NCBI RefSeq assembly: GCF_042100115.1
Contig: NC_091281.1
Coordinates: forward strand, 1,612,001-1,676,000
DNA from: Alternaria dauci
Lineage: Eukaryota; Ascomycota; Dothideomycetes; Pleosporales; Pleosporaceae
Direction: 5' to 3'
Length of the DNA stretch: 64,000 bases
A program made the position numbers and the translations under genes. The notes beneath the pieces were generated by a model. It saw nothing but the letters and a program-made list of their open reading frames with translations, ran no database searches and had not been told where the DNA came from. Position 1 is the stretch's first letter. Each line of letters begins with the position of its first letter. Of the stretch, positions 10,439 through 22,136 are shown piece after piece.

Positions 10439-11371
10439 TCACGCATCGCCCGTCAGCTTCTCATCCGATCTCTCTCCACAGTCATTCACCCTGCAAGCCC
10501 AACACCCGTTCCCCTCCATCGCCTTCCCAAACGCCGCAACATCCGCACTCCTCCTCCTAGGCCCCTCCTCATCCCCATTGACATCCACACCACTGACCCA
10601 CCAAATTCCCGCCGCAACAATCCTAGCAACAATCTCCACCTCGTCCTCATCCCTCGGCGCATACACCAGCATAAACTCCCTCGGAACAAACTTCCTACAC
10701 CAGCCCCCCCTCGCCAACGGATGTCTCTCCCCCCACCCCTTCTCAATCACGAGATTCGCATCTGCAGGATGCAACGTCATATGCATCGACCCATCACTCG
10801 GATGCGCATGACAAATCTCTCCTCCACACGTCCTCGTAATCGGCACGCTCGTAAACAACCCCGAACTATGCTTCTCAAAGCAGCTCGTGCGTTCCAGCAA
10901 CCGGTTCCGCGGGTCCGCTGCAAGTTCCTTGATCTTGCTGACCAGACAGCTGTAGATGGCCTCGCCACTCTTTTGCGTTTGCTGGCGCTGCGGCGCGATA
11001 CCGCGGATCAGTGGCTTGCTTCCTTTTCTCGGTGGCAGGGCGTCGGCGTCTGCGAAATATCCTTTTTGTGGCCGGAAGTGTGGGGGTATGGCGATGGGGC
11101 GGAGGGGGTCGCGGAGGCAGATTAGCGAGAGAAGTTTGATTTTTAGGTAGCCTAGGGGTGTTGCTGGGGTGCCGCCGGGGCCGAGGGACAGGAAGGCGCA
11201 GTAGTCGGCGTGGATGTAGAAGGCTGTTATGATGGGGAGGGTGAGGGTCAGGGTTGCGATGAGCATGTGCAGATGTGTTTCTGTGAACATGCTTGGTTGA
11301 GGTGGGGGGATGGTGGGTTGTTGGAAGGTGGAGGGGAGGTCTGCTGTTGTAAGGTTGTTTGTGTCGAGCAT
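10439..11371 (-). CDS. Membrane protein with a luciferase-like domain (PF17648 type)
   Basis: A single exon of 310 residues from the first in-frame ATG. A hydrophobic segment near residues 35-55 (LHMLIATLTLTLPIITAFYI) suggests one membrane anchor. The C-terminal half carries the conserved block of fungal luciferase-domain proteins: CGGEICHAHPSDGSMHM, LHPADANLVIEKGWGERHPLA, then FVPREFMLVYAPRDEDEVEIV. Despite the name, light emission is not implied. The biochemical role of this fungal family is unknown to me. The gene converges on EMC5. Confidence 0.75.
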   Translation of the reverse strand: MLDTNNLTTADLPSTFQQPTIPPPQPSMFTETHLHMLIATLTLTLPIITAFYIHADYCAFLSLGPGGTPATPLGYLKIKLLSLICLRDPLRPIAIPPHFRPQKGYFADADALPPRKGSKPLIRGIAPQRQQTQKSGEAIYSCLVSKIKELAADPRNRLLERTSCFEKHSSGLFTSVPITRTCGGEICHAHPSDGSMHMTLHPADANLVIEKGWGERHPLARGGWCRKFVPREFMLVYAPRDEDEVEIVARIVAAGIWWVSGVDVNGDEEGPRRRSADVAAFGKAMEGNGCWACRVNDCGERSDEKLTGDA

Positions 11372-13020
11372 TGCGGATGGCCAGGTGACTGTGGTGAACG
11401 GGGAAGTAATTTGGAGAAAGTTTGAGGTAAAGAGGAAAACCAGTACTGAGGTTCTTAACAATCCCTCTTATGCGTAACAGTAACTGCTTTGACAAAAGAG
11501 ATACGCAAGGAACAATAGCTCCGTGGCCCCAGAAGAAAGAGGAGGTACCCCCGCAAGAAAGGTCGGTGTACCACGCAAACGCAGGGTCCGCGGAAACTAG
11601 AAGAATGACGTTGGATTGATACAATAAAGAAAGCTAATTCATGAATCTCAACAAACACGTCGACTTTCAACGACAGTAAAAACCACGAGAATTGCGAAGC
11701 CCAAGAGCCCCAATGTTTAGCACCAATATGCATCACACGCCCCGGGCACAGGTGATCCTTTTTATAAGCCCATCCCAAGGTTTCTAGAGCCACGCCTATC
11801 CGCAGCGCGCGACGTCAAACCGCGTACCCCGTGGTCCCGACCGTCCACGTGCCTAGCCCTGCATCCGGTTAGCACGGCCTGCGTCTGTGGGGCCCGGGGG
11901 TTTAGCGGCCGCTGCGCTAGGGTACTCATTGGTCCACCTCACGCGTGCCTGTGACGTTGAACCTAAATCAATTGCTGGCTTTTCGCTTCGCTTTCTCCCA
12001 TGCCATGCCATGCCCTTTCTCCACACTTGCAGCGCTCCGTCGTCACTGTGTCGTGGGTGCTTGTTTATGCGCGAGGGTCTGGGCGTGTGTGTGTTTGGTG
12101 CATGGCCGACTTGGGGGAGAGGAGAGAAGGGCGGGGAGCTGGATTTCACGTGGTGAGGAGTGAGGGGATGCTGATGTCAGCTGCGCTCACGCGGTGGTGT
12201 GCATGCTTGGTTCCGAACATGCGGCGGCTTGGAGCTGAATTCTGAAACGCAGCTGGCTCCGCGCATGTTGCTCTTCGTCGACACATATCTTTATCGTGTC
12301 GGTAGTGCGGGTTGGGCTGACTGTACGCCAACAAGCTATGGCCAGCAGCTTGGTGTTCCAATAATTGACAGACGAACCGGAACCTTTCCGGAACAAAATG
12401 ATAACCAGGCTTCTCCTTAGCGTGGCTGCAACAATACCCGCTAGTTTACGACAGCTGCTGGGATGGGCGTTGTCTAGAGGCACCGTGCAGCATGCAGTGT
12501 GATCGGATGAGCGGTGATGCGTGGCGCGCTGTGAGCTCTTTGCTTTATCGCCGAGCTCGGAACCTGGTTCTCGAACATGATAGAAGGCCACGAGTGTTTG
12601 CTGTTAAAGTGAGTGGAGAGGGCTTCTTCTTGAGCAAAAATGCTTGTAACTACACATTTTAGGGCCGCGTCAGCCACCACATCTATCTTTTACACTTATA
12701 CCTCCGTTCATCTCGCATCAGCCTAAGCACTGGAGGCCAATGAGTGTAGAATGAGATTATTATGGCTTGTGAACAACGAAAATATTTCAAGACTTCTCGG
12801 TGCTTGCAAGGCAATGGCATGAGAACTTCAGCCGAAGCGTAGTAAAATTTGAACCTGTATTCAATTTTCAACCCAGCCTCAAACGGCGATAGTATGCCAT
12901 CAATTGATCCGATGCTGAAATTGGTACCCAAAAGGAAAAAGTCCTTCTAGTACATGGTAAGGCTCTCGCTTTTCCAGCCTCTGATCAATGTTCCCGTTCA
13001 TAGCTGGCACTCTGGAACCG
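11372..13020. other. Intergenic, no gene seen
   Basis: About 1.6 kb with short frames on both strands and some GT-rich low-complexity sequence near 12.06-12.12 kb. I could not support any gene. Confidence 0.45.
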
Positions 13021-13910
13021 TTACTCGCCTTCTTGACCCTTGGATCCACTTTCGCCTTGTTCATCCTTTAATTCATGTTCGCCACTGTCCGAATCTTCGT
13101 CCCTGTCCAAACCATCGTCACTGTCCAACTCGGAATACTCGGTATCCAGATGGTCTTCCCTGCGAACCATGACATAGCTATGTCCGCAGCAAGAAGGCGC
13201 CCAATTCTGGACAATCCGTTTGGGAACTCCCTTTTTCAAGACCACGAGAAGCTTATTGTAAGATCGACCAACCCACAGGCCTGCCCATCTCTTTTCCAAG
13301 ATGAAATTGACGGAAATCAACTTGTCAAAATGCTGGGCCTCCATACTTGTCAAGAAAGATTCGGCGAAGTCAACATAGGCATAAGAGAACATGAGGCGGT
13401 TCTCCAGCTGAAAGCCGTCATACCACTCAAGCAATGCGACCTTGAGTAGAGGATATTGACGCATGATTGAAATAACGGGGAGTAAGTCGACTGATTGAGG
13501 TTGCTCCCAGTCTATCATGCCTTTGATTTCGAAAGGAATATCCTTCAGTGCCGAATTGTTGTAGCGAACAAAGAAGGAATATACAAATTTGAAGAGATCT
13601 TCAACTTTGAGTTTGATCTCACCCCGAAGTGAAAACAGAGTTCCGAACTCGGAGTGAACTTGCTTGTGGGTGCAAGCTAGGTTGGCGGCGTCTCTCGCTG
13701 ACGGCCTCAGGTCGATAAAGTGCTCGTAGATGATGTTGCGCAACTCTGTGGTCTCGAGTCAGCTTGCGAGGACTGGGAGCTGCAATCAATGATACACCTA
13801 CCTCCGGACAAGTCGAAGAACGAAGTCCCGCCACTGGTGTCTCTGTCACTTTGACTGTTAGTATAAGATCATCGAGATTCGTGTATGGATACGACTCACG
13901 TGACTGCCAT
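13021..13910 (-). CDS. Hypothetical fungal protein with an ELRNxIY N-terminal motif
   Basis: Three exons (13900-13910, 13802-13854, 13021-13745) encode 262 residues. The first exon is 11 bases and is joined through a GTGAGT..AACAG intron with a TACTAAC branch site. The N-terminal LSGELRNIIYEHFIDLRP motif is the signature of a large, expanded set of Dothideomycete proteins with an F-box-like beginning. It is followed by a mixed domain without known catalytic residues and an acidic tail (SELDSDDGLDRDEDSDSGE). The function is unknown. An F-box-like adaptor role is only a guess from the first 20 residues. Confidence 0.65.
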
Positions 13911-14628
13911 GGTGTTATCGCGGATTCTTGCTCTGATCTCTGGGTGGTACTCAAAGAATCATGCAAATGCGTAGGATAGGTGGGGAGTGAGTATTGTAAG
14001 AAGCAAAGTGATTGTTGTGGGCGGGGGCGCGTTTATCAGGGCCTGCGCCAAGACCGCGCTAGCAAGTCGAAGTGAGTGCGTGTAAGGAAGAGAAACAAAC
14101 AAAACTGGAAAAAGAAGAAAAACCCCATTTCATGTCCACCTAAACGCCATTCGGATCCTCCCAAGGAGATGAGATGAGATGAGAGGTTGTCGGAGTGAGC
14201 AGAGGCTCAAATGAAGGTGAACGATTAAGTGATCACGTAACTAATCTATTACGTGATTAAATCCGAAGTATATAGTCTATAGGCTTAGGAGGTTTACCTG
14301 AGCAGAGTTATCTGATTAATACACTTAACACAACTAAGTAATCTAGTCCTTTTGGTCTAACAGAGGTATATACCTGCAGTCATTCACACCCCCAATTATT
14401 ATTACCTACATATGCAGTATGTTCAGAGTTTCTTTCCTTCAATTTGATCTTTTTGAGGTGATATTTGGGGTGACAATTGGGGTGCTCTACTTCCGTCTGA
14501 TCGTTTGGGGGCTTCCAAATTTCTTTTACAAGATTAAGCTGCAATTTTCAACACCGGGTAGCGCAAATTTTTGAACAGTGACGAGTTCGTTACATAGTAT
14601 CTACACACTATCCGCACGTATCCTCCAA
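13911..14628. other. AT-rich intergenic patch with small inverted repeat
   Basis: The stretch 14.2-14.58 kb is clearly richer in A+T than its surroundings and has no coding potential. It contains the inverted pair ATCACGTAA (14232-14240) and TTACGTGAT (14249-14257), and a GATGA microsatellite just before it (around 14170-14195). It may be the remnant of a degraded repeat or a regulatory region. I see no element ends or target duplication. Confidence 0.45.
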
Positions 14629-17600
14629 TCAATAAGCACCCTCCCTCTTCTCATACCCACTCCCCACCACAGTCTTCACACTCTTCATCCCACTCCAAAT
14701 CTCCGCATCAACCTCCAACTCCAACCCATCCACCTTTGTACTCCCCCCATCCAGACCCCAAAGACTCACACCCAAGTAATTAGTCCCGTGATAGTTCAAG
14801 ATACCCTCTGTAACCGGGAACTTGACCTGCGGCCCCACATTACTAACATACTTGCCGTACTGCCAGCCATTAACATAGAGCTGCACACGGTACGCAGGGA
14901 CACCGGAACCTGACGAAGAATTGCCGGAAGAAGTGCCATTGGTGAATGTGAAACTGAGTGGGATATCGTAGCCAGCTGGCATATTGAGATCGAATTCAGT
15001 GGCAAAGAAACCAATACCTGGCGCAGAGATACCGTCGGCGACTGGGCCGGCAGAAGCTTGCCATTTAGCGTCTGTGGCAGCAAGCGCACCGGGGAGATGC
15101 AGACCCTGGCGTTCAACGTACAGGCCGCCTTCGTTGAGGGGACCACGAGAAATATCGCGGTAGTCTTCTCCGCCGAGGTTACCAGTGAGTTTCCAGGCGA
15201 TGTCGGAGGCGTTGTGGCCAGACAGCTTGTAATCCAAGATACCACGCGGGTTCTTCATGGTTTCGGTTCCGATGGTCCAGTTTTCGTCTAGGCCTTGGTT
15301 GTCGACGACGACCGTGATGGTGTATGTCTTTCCCTTTGTCAGATTGGGCAGGGTGAAAGTGGTGTTGCCGTTCATGGCTGCGTCGTAACCACGCCATGAG
15401 CCGAGGAACTGGTCGCCGATCCACGCAGAGGAACCGAATGCAGAACCGCCTTGCGTGGAAAGGTAAAAGGTTGATTCGTTTCCGGATGCGGTGAAAGTAC
15501 CGCGGAAGAGCAGAGTTCCTGTGTGGTAGCCGTAATCGGAGCTGTAAAGCGACACAGGTGTAGTCAAGGGACGCAGAGAGTTGTACGTCTTCTTCAGATT
15601 GGCTGTAGTCCACTCGCTGTCGTCGTATCCGGGTTGGATCTCAGGTAGCGAGTCGACATACTTCCATTCCAGTTCGCTGAGTTTGGGGATGCTGACATCA
15701 GGTTTAACAAACTCAATGTCTGCGGATAGAGTTCCTTGTTCAGAAGTGGTAACTTCAATGTCCTTGTCGTTAAAAGTCAACTTGGACACTCCAGACGAAA
15801 CTCCACCAATAACCTCAACAGTCGTTGTAGCGTTGAGATCACCAACAAGGGCGATGGTGTTGCCAGTGACCTTCGCAGTGCGCATCAGGTAGCCTGCCTT
15901 GACAATGACAGGGTTAGAAGAGTCATGGGGTGCTTGATCGATGGCCCAGTAGTTGAAGGCCTCGCCACGATCAAGCATGTAGACGTAGATGGGGCTATCA
16001 GCTCCAACCTTTGCGACCTTTCTGGTACCATCAGCCTTGAAGTTCAGGATTGTGGCACCATGAGCAGTAGTGCTCGCGACATCGCCTTCGACAACTTCCA
16101 GCCCGGTGACATCGATAGCTAGTTCGTGGGTCTCTCCTGGTCCGCCGTAAACGACGAGAACTGTCTTGTCATCATATTTGTGCCAAGTGAAAACTTCAGC
16201 AGTAGAGTAAACAAGAGTGGTACCACCGATGTCGTAGTCGCTGACATGGACCTTGGAATCGCGGCCATTCAATGTAAGAGAGGTGCCGTTCATCTGAGGT
16301 ACGGTGATATTTCCGAAGACAGAGGTCGAAACGTGAAGCTTGTAGGTCGTAGATTCCAACGAGTTATACTTGGAGTGCCTCAAAAAGTAGAATGTAGTCT
16401 TCTCGTTAGTCGCAGGAGTAACGCTCAGATCGGTGCTGGTTGTCCAGGTGGAATTCGAAGTATTACCGCGCGCAGCAGTGAGATACGCAGGGCTCACCTT
16501 GAGAAAGTTGGCCTGGAGTTTGAGCTCAGAATACTTCTCGCGGTCGACTTGACGGTCTTCCTTGATCGGCGCGGCATAATCGTAGCTGGTGTAGCCACCA
16601 GGGTGACCAAGGTTACCCCAGTTGGTACCACCGTAGGTCATGTACAAGTTCAAGATTGTGACACCAAAGCTGTACAGCTGCTTGTAGAAGACACGATTGA
16701 ACTCTGCGCCGACCAGAATACCGCACTTGTCGAAACCTGGTCCACCCCACGGGTCGAAGCTGCCGGACTGGAACTCAACAATAGAGTACGGGGTAGTAGG
16801 GCTTTGCTGCTCGTGAAGCTGACGCCAGTTTGTTGGCAGGTTGCGATCAGGCCAAGTGTTGGGGTTAGCGCAGTCAAATCCAAGGGGATAGCCGTCGTGG
16901 CCATAGATGTCAACAGCTGCAGGTTGACCGGGTGCGTTGTATCCCTTGGGGGAGGCGTCGTTGCTGATCAGAGGTACAACGATGCCGGCATCGCGAATCT
17001 GGTCTTCAACATATTGCATGTAGACCGGATCCGGGAAAGGTTTGATGGCTGAAGTAGCTTGCGTGTACTCGTTCTCTGGCTGTACAAGGATGATAGGGCC
17101 ACCCTCGGTGATTTGTGCAGGCTTGATCGTAGCTAGTACGTTCTTCATGTAGTTGTCGGTCGCTTCTAGGAAATCAGGAGCGCGCGTTCTCAGCGTGCCG
17201 TTGATCCTCTGGATCCATCCGGGGAAACCTCCGCCAGATACTTCAGCGTTGATATAAGGGCCCGGTCTAGCGATGAGATAGATACCAGCCTCCTGTGCAG
17301 CGTCGAAGAAAGGCTGGAGCTCAAAGACACCTTCTTCGCGGTAAACACCAGGCTTGCCCTCAAGCAGAGCCCAGTCAACGTAGAAGGAAACGCCGTTGTA
17401 ACCAAGAGCCTTGATCTTCTGGAAAAGGTCGGCATAGAGATCAGGTACTGGTAGTCTGTAAGGGTGGACCTCGCCAGAGTACAGGAAGATGCGTTCTCCA
17501 TGTACGAAGAGCGAGTCCTCGTCCCAGGTGACCTAGAGTCATTGTTAACAACAGCCGATTTCCAATTGATAGTTGGATTCTGCCACTCACGATGTCTTGT

Positions 17601-17722
17601 AAAGCCTCTCTCTTGTACGGCTTGATCCATTCCTTAGGCGAGTATCCCACAGCCCTAGCCGCACTCTCAACAGCAAAACACCCAAGCGCAACCGCGCTAC
17701 CAAGCCTCAAAAAGCTCTTCAT
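14629..17722 (-). CDS. lacA: Secreted beta-galactosidase, glycoside hydrolase family 35
   Basis: Exon 1 (17591-17722) and exon 2 (14629-17532), joined across a 58-base GTGAGT..CTAG intron, encode 1,011 residues, the normal size of fungal LacA. The enzyme releases terminal beta-galactose from plant galactans, xyloglucan, pectin side chains and lactose outside the cell. An N-terminal signal peptide is present (MKSFLRLGSAVALGCFAVESA). The catalytic domain carries LVQPENEY, with the acid-base Glu near residue 199, and YSIVEFQSGSFDPWGG, with the nucleophile Glu near 297. These positions agree with the well-studied Penicillium enzyme. Galactose-binding jelly-roll domains follow, with several N-glycosylation sites. 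The reading frame is intact. Two CreA-like sites lie upstream. Confidence 0.93.
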
Positions 17723-17806
17723 GTTGACCAGTCTGCGGAACCAAAGGCCAAGTTGCTTGTAAAGCTGAGCAAATCCGCGGGGAAGCAAGCAATATAAACA
17801 AATTTC

Positions 17807-17951
17807 CCCCAGCCCCCGAAGCTTCCCATAGTTTGCATGCTAGCCGACCGGGATCTTGACCTGGTTCCTGTCGGGACAAATCAATGACACCATCTCGTGC
17901 CATCACGTTCCGAGCGCATTTCCTTTTGTTCCCCACTAAATTTTTCCCCAG
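17807..17951 (-). promoter_or_regulatory. Two CreA-like sites upstream of lacA
   Basis: CTGGGG on the minus strand occurs at 17807-17812 and 17946-17951, about 85 and 225 bases before the lacA start. Both fit the SYGGRG consensus of the carbon catabolite repressor CreA, which is known to control fungal beta-galactosidases. The match is short, so chance occurrence is possible. Confidence 0.35.
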
Positions 17952-19113
17952 TTTACCCCCCATGTTATGTCGGGCGGTGCTCAAGCCGTGCGATTTCAAC
18001 CGGATGAGTAACCAAGTCACGCAACAATGGACAAGGTTCGCCGGATGAGTAGCCGTAGCCATACTAGTCTCCCCAGCATCTCCAAAAAAAACCGCAAACC
18101 ACCGATTCCACCAATATCGCGGCATGCACGCTCGTCAAAAGGTCGCTAGGGCGCAGCGCAATGCGTACAACTCGGATGACGCAGGCGGGGAAGTTATGCC
18201 CGATGAGCGCCACGGCCGTTGCCCAGGCGGTGCATAGTGGGTGACGATCGGTGGGATTTAGCGGTGGGGTTAATGCTTGACGTCCTAGTCTCTTCGCTGT
18301 GGATGCTTGCGGAAAGCTTGGGTCAAGTTCCGTTACGAGAAAAACTTGTGCCGCTTTCTGTTTTGGGCAAGGCATCCGCGCGGTGATGACAACGGGCGTC
18401 GGCGTAATAGATGGGTTGACTCGATTGCCGGTTTCTGGGGCAGGGAGATCGCGGATGGCATGACTAGAGATGGGCTGGGATGAGGGTGCGGATGTGGAGG
18501 GACTTGCCGAGGTACTTTGGTTTTGGGCTGACGTAACACGGGTCTGATCATCGCGAAAGCAAGTGTGCACATACTCTATATGTAGAACAGTATCGCAGCC
18601 TCCTCATTATGGGTGAGTTCTCGTAAGAATCTCGTGTAGGGCGAGAAACGACAAAATTGGCTACTGATCCATTGTCCGAGGTCCGTCTACATGCTCTACC
18701 AGACGTCCATATGCATCTACATGGCTCAAAGCAACCAAGCAGCCGACTTGCCTGCAACCATCTCCACGCACAACGCAACGTTGCGTATATTATACCACGC
18801 CGTCTCAAGAAACAATTGCAAGACAACGACTGCCTATGAATCCAAAACTCCTGTACATGATTTCCTGCTGCCATGGAAAAGCTGAGCGGCATATCGATGC
18901 ACCCAATAACACCACCACCAAAAATCGCGCCCTGGAAGATAAAATGCGAAACTCAACAGGAGTAAGGTAGCCAAACATGCTAAGAACCGAGCGCCGCAAA
19001 AGCGATACGGCACAAATACACCCATATATCAAAACTACCCGTCGTCCAATACACAACTCAACGACCGCAGCAAAAAATAGAAAAGAACATCCCCTCACTC
19101 CTCCACACCCCCT
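17952..19113. other. Intergenic, no gene seen
   Basis: Promoter-distal region of lacA and the 3' side of the Zn2Cys6 regulator. No supported gene among the short frames. Confidence 0.45.
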
Positions 19114-22100
19114 TTATTGCGGCGGATACGAGAAGTTCTGCGCACCACCCGGATAATACCCCGCGTTCCCGCCCACAGTATTAAAATTCGTAAAGTCGAC
19201 CGTCGTCGCCCCCCAGTCATAAGGGTGATCGTTGTCGCTCATCATGACCGGACCAGCCCAGCTGTTAGTAAACGTCTGCGCGCCGTCAATCTCCATGGCC
19301 ACTCTGGCTGCGTGCAATTCTTGGGGTCTTGTCTGCCATTCCTGGTACACGGAGTGTATTGGGACGGATGTAGTGCCTGATAGATGGTCTTGGTTGGAGC
19401 CGGTATCGAAGCCGGTTCGTGATGTGGGTATGGTGTGCTGAGACGGGTTGCCGTATTGATATGAGGAGTAGCTTTGCGATGAGGTGTGTGCTCCGGAACG
19501 CAATATGGGATTTGAGTCGTAAGACGGCGCGTTTGTTTGATGCGTATATGTAGGTGTGTGAGTGGCTGGGGATGTCTGAACTCCATTGCGGTTCACGGCG
19601 GTAAAGGAATTCTGTGATACAGGGTGTTGACCTGATCTCTGATCGGGTACCCCTTGCTCTTCACGTTTGACAGGAGCGATGTTGGTAGGTAGAGTACGTT
19701 CCGTGGAATCCTCGTCATGTGTTAGTCTGACGTCCGCAAGATCTTTGTCTTTGTTGGACCATTGGCTGTTGTTGTCATTTGAAATGTCACCGAACTGCTT
19801 GTGCGACTTTTCGAAGAATTGCGCGTAATCTTTGAGCCCACCACTGGCGATACCATCGCTCGAGTTGCTCTTCGGAGAATCGTCAATTTGTCCAGTCAGC
19901 TCTCTATACTTTTTCTTTTCCCGACGATAGTATCGCTGCCACTCTGCGAGTTGAACAAGCCAGGAGCGAGCCATCTTAAAACGCCTCAAGATGCGAAGTA
20001 GAAAGCCGTTTGCAATATCGTGAGCTCTGGGACTCAAACGGGATGAGAGCACGCCGTCGGGATCCATTTGGGGGAAATAGTGGCAGTAGATGGCTGGGAT
20101 TGTCAGTAATATTCAATCAAAAGAGTGAGATACCACCTACTTCCTATCCCTACTGCAAAACAAGAAAAGGCTACCGTAGGAGTCTGCACCAGATCACTAT
20201 GAACCCTCGACGTTTCAATGGTGTGGAGTAGATCCGTAAAGTCCAAGCAGGCTCTCCAACAGTCTTTGGCTTGCTTTATCCAATACTCCGGATCCGGGGG
20301 TTTCTCTTCGATCAGTGGCTCATCCAACGGGCCGCGAGGATACGCCAACGTCCACGGTGACGTGGGCATGTACTCTCTATAAAGCCAGACGAAACACAGC
20401 GTGTACATTGCGTGTATCGAGACGTACTTTCCCGGTTTGTTGTAAATGCGATCTTCGGTGTTGTCTTTGGTTAGCTGGAGATGGTCAGGCAGGTCGTGCT
20501 TCAGCTGCTTGAGCTTATCCTCCAACTTCTTGAAACCTGTCGTTGAGCGCCATGGGGGAGTTTTGCCTTCTTGTCTGTACACTATCAGCAACACATCCCA
20601 GTCATGTTATCGACACGGCACATACCTTCGGCCCCGCTTGCAAGACCATTGCGACACTTCGCCGAATATCACGACGGCTTTGATGTACCATGTGAGTTCT
20701 GCCTCGTGTTCACCAATCTCCCACTTTCCTCCATTTAGCGGGTCGGCTTGATCAGCACCATTCTGTTCGTTGCGACGGCACTCAGTATGCTCGTTCCACC
20801 GCTTCCTCCGTGCTTCGTATGCAGCATCATCCTCGCCCAAAAGTCGCGTCCGTGCTTTCCTTCCAAAGTTGAAGGCGCCATCGCTGCACACAAGTTGCGT
20901 TCTTTGGAGTTGGTCAGGCGTGAGCATCCTTGGCCGATCCTCCCCCCAGCTCAGATAGCAATCCATAAGACAACAACTCCAAAATGTCCGTCGCTGCGTT
21001 TCGCGCAAAATGAATTGATCCTTCTCGGAAAGGCCCTTCTCGCTATCTTTCAGTGGCGCAGGTAGCCCCTTGTCATCGACATCCAGATGTGGGTAACCCA
21101 AGACTATGGCGCATCTGATAGCAAGGCCAATCTTGATCCAGCCCTCGGTGCCTTGCAGGTTGGTCCATTCGTAATAGCCCAGCATGAGCAGTGTCTGGAT
21201 CTTCTCCAGAGTTGGGAAGCCAAAGGCCTCGGTACCCATCTGCGTACGCGTAGCCTGAGCATAAAACTCGGCCGTCTTGGTAGGGTCATTTCCAGTCTGC
21301 TGCACGAGCTTGTCGTGGAAGCGAGCAGTCTGAGTAAGGAACGCTAGCAACAGAGGGGGGTACAGTTGAGGAGATTGGCTCTTGGTCGGAGTCTTGGCAC
21401 CAGACGGGCTGTCGGTTGATTGTGGCTGCTGCACGGAGCTCAGGAAAGTTCTCTTGTGCAGGAAGGGAAAGTCAGTAGAGAAGTGCTTGTCGTAGATATC
21501 GAACAGCTCCTCCCAGACCTGGGGCGTGAGCAGAGGCGATTGGAGAGCGTCCTCATACGTACCCAGGCCTTCGACTGGGCGTTGTGCTGTAGTCGAGGAG
21601 GGCGCTAGCAGCTTGCGCCGCTTCTTGGGCGGGGCCTGGGAGTGTCAGCACTAGCTCACGTGACTTGAACCAGCACCTGTTGTCGGCGATGGATGCATGC
21701 ACGCACAACGGCTTCCGGAGCATCCAGAGGGACGGCTTACATCAAAGTCAGCAGTGCTGTCGCGGCGCACCGATGCGGTGGTGCTTGCGACGGCTGCGTG
21801 GTCCCAGGTGCAGTCACGGTTGGTGTTGGCGCAAGCCTTGCACGTGGTCCCTTGACCGGTGTTTTCGCACTTGGTCTTGCTGCGGCGACATCTGGTGCAT
21901 GCAATCTGCGAGCGCATGCCTCGTTTTGCGGAGGGCTCAGCACTGCCGCCGACGGCATCAAGAGGACCCGGAGTCTGCTGCGGAGAGGCCTTGACGGTGG
22001 ACGGTGAGAGCTGCGTCAAGGGAGATTGGTGGTGTTGGTGCTGGCTGGGAGGAGACGATGGCCGTTGGGGCCCTGGCGGTGGTTGTTGTGGATAAACAGG

Positions 22101-22136
22101 CACTGCAGTTAGCCGCGGTGCATTCTCTCCGGTCAT
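19114..22136 (-). CDS. Zn2Cys6 transcription factor with fungal regulatory domain (RosA/NosA/Pro1-like)
   Basis: Four exons (21741-22136, 20626-21635, 20141-20574, 19114-20093) give 939 residues. A proline-rich N-terminus leads to the binuclear zinc cluster near residues 77-108 (CTRCRRSKTKC, then CKACANTNRDC) and a basic PPKKRRKLL stretch. The central fungal-specific regulatory domain has LTPQVWEELFDIYDKHFSTDFPFLH and RRTFWSCCLMDCYLSWGEDRP. The C-terminus is rich in S, T, Q, N and Y and looks like an activation domain. The LTPQVWEELFD...HFSTDFPFLH block recalls the RosA/NosA/Pro1 group of sexual-development regulators; that subfamily call is inference. The start is the ATG giving MTGENAPRL, as upstream codons lack conserved features. 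All junctions keep the frame. Confidence 0.85.

Noticed and set aside
10130..11125. 331-codon open frame on the plus strand
   Set aside because: Shadow of the luciferase-domain gene on the other strand; proline- and arginine-rich with no domain.
16126..17052. 308-codon open frame on the plus strand
   Set aside because: Antisense to the well-supported GH35 gene.
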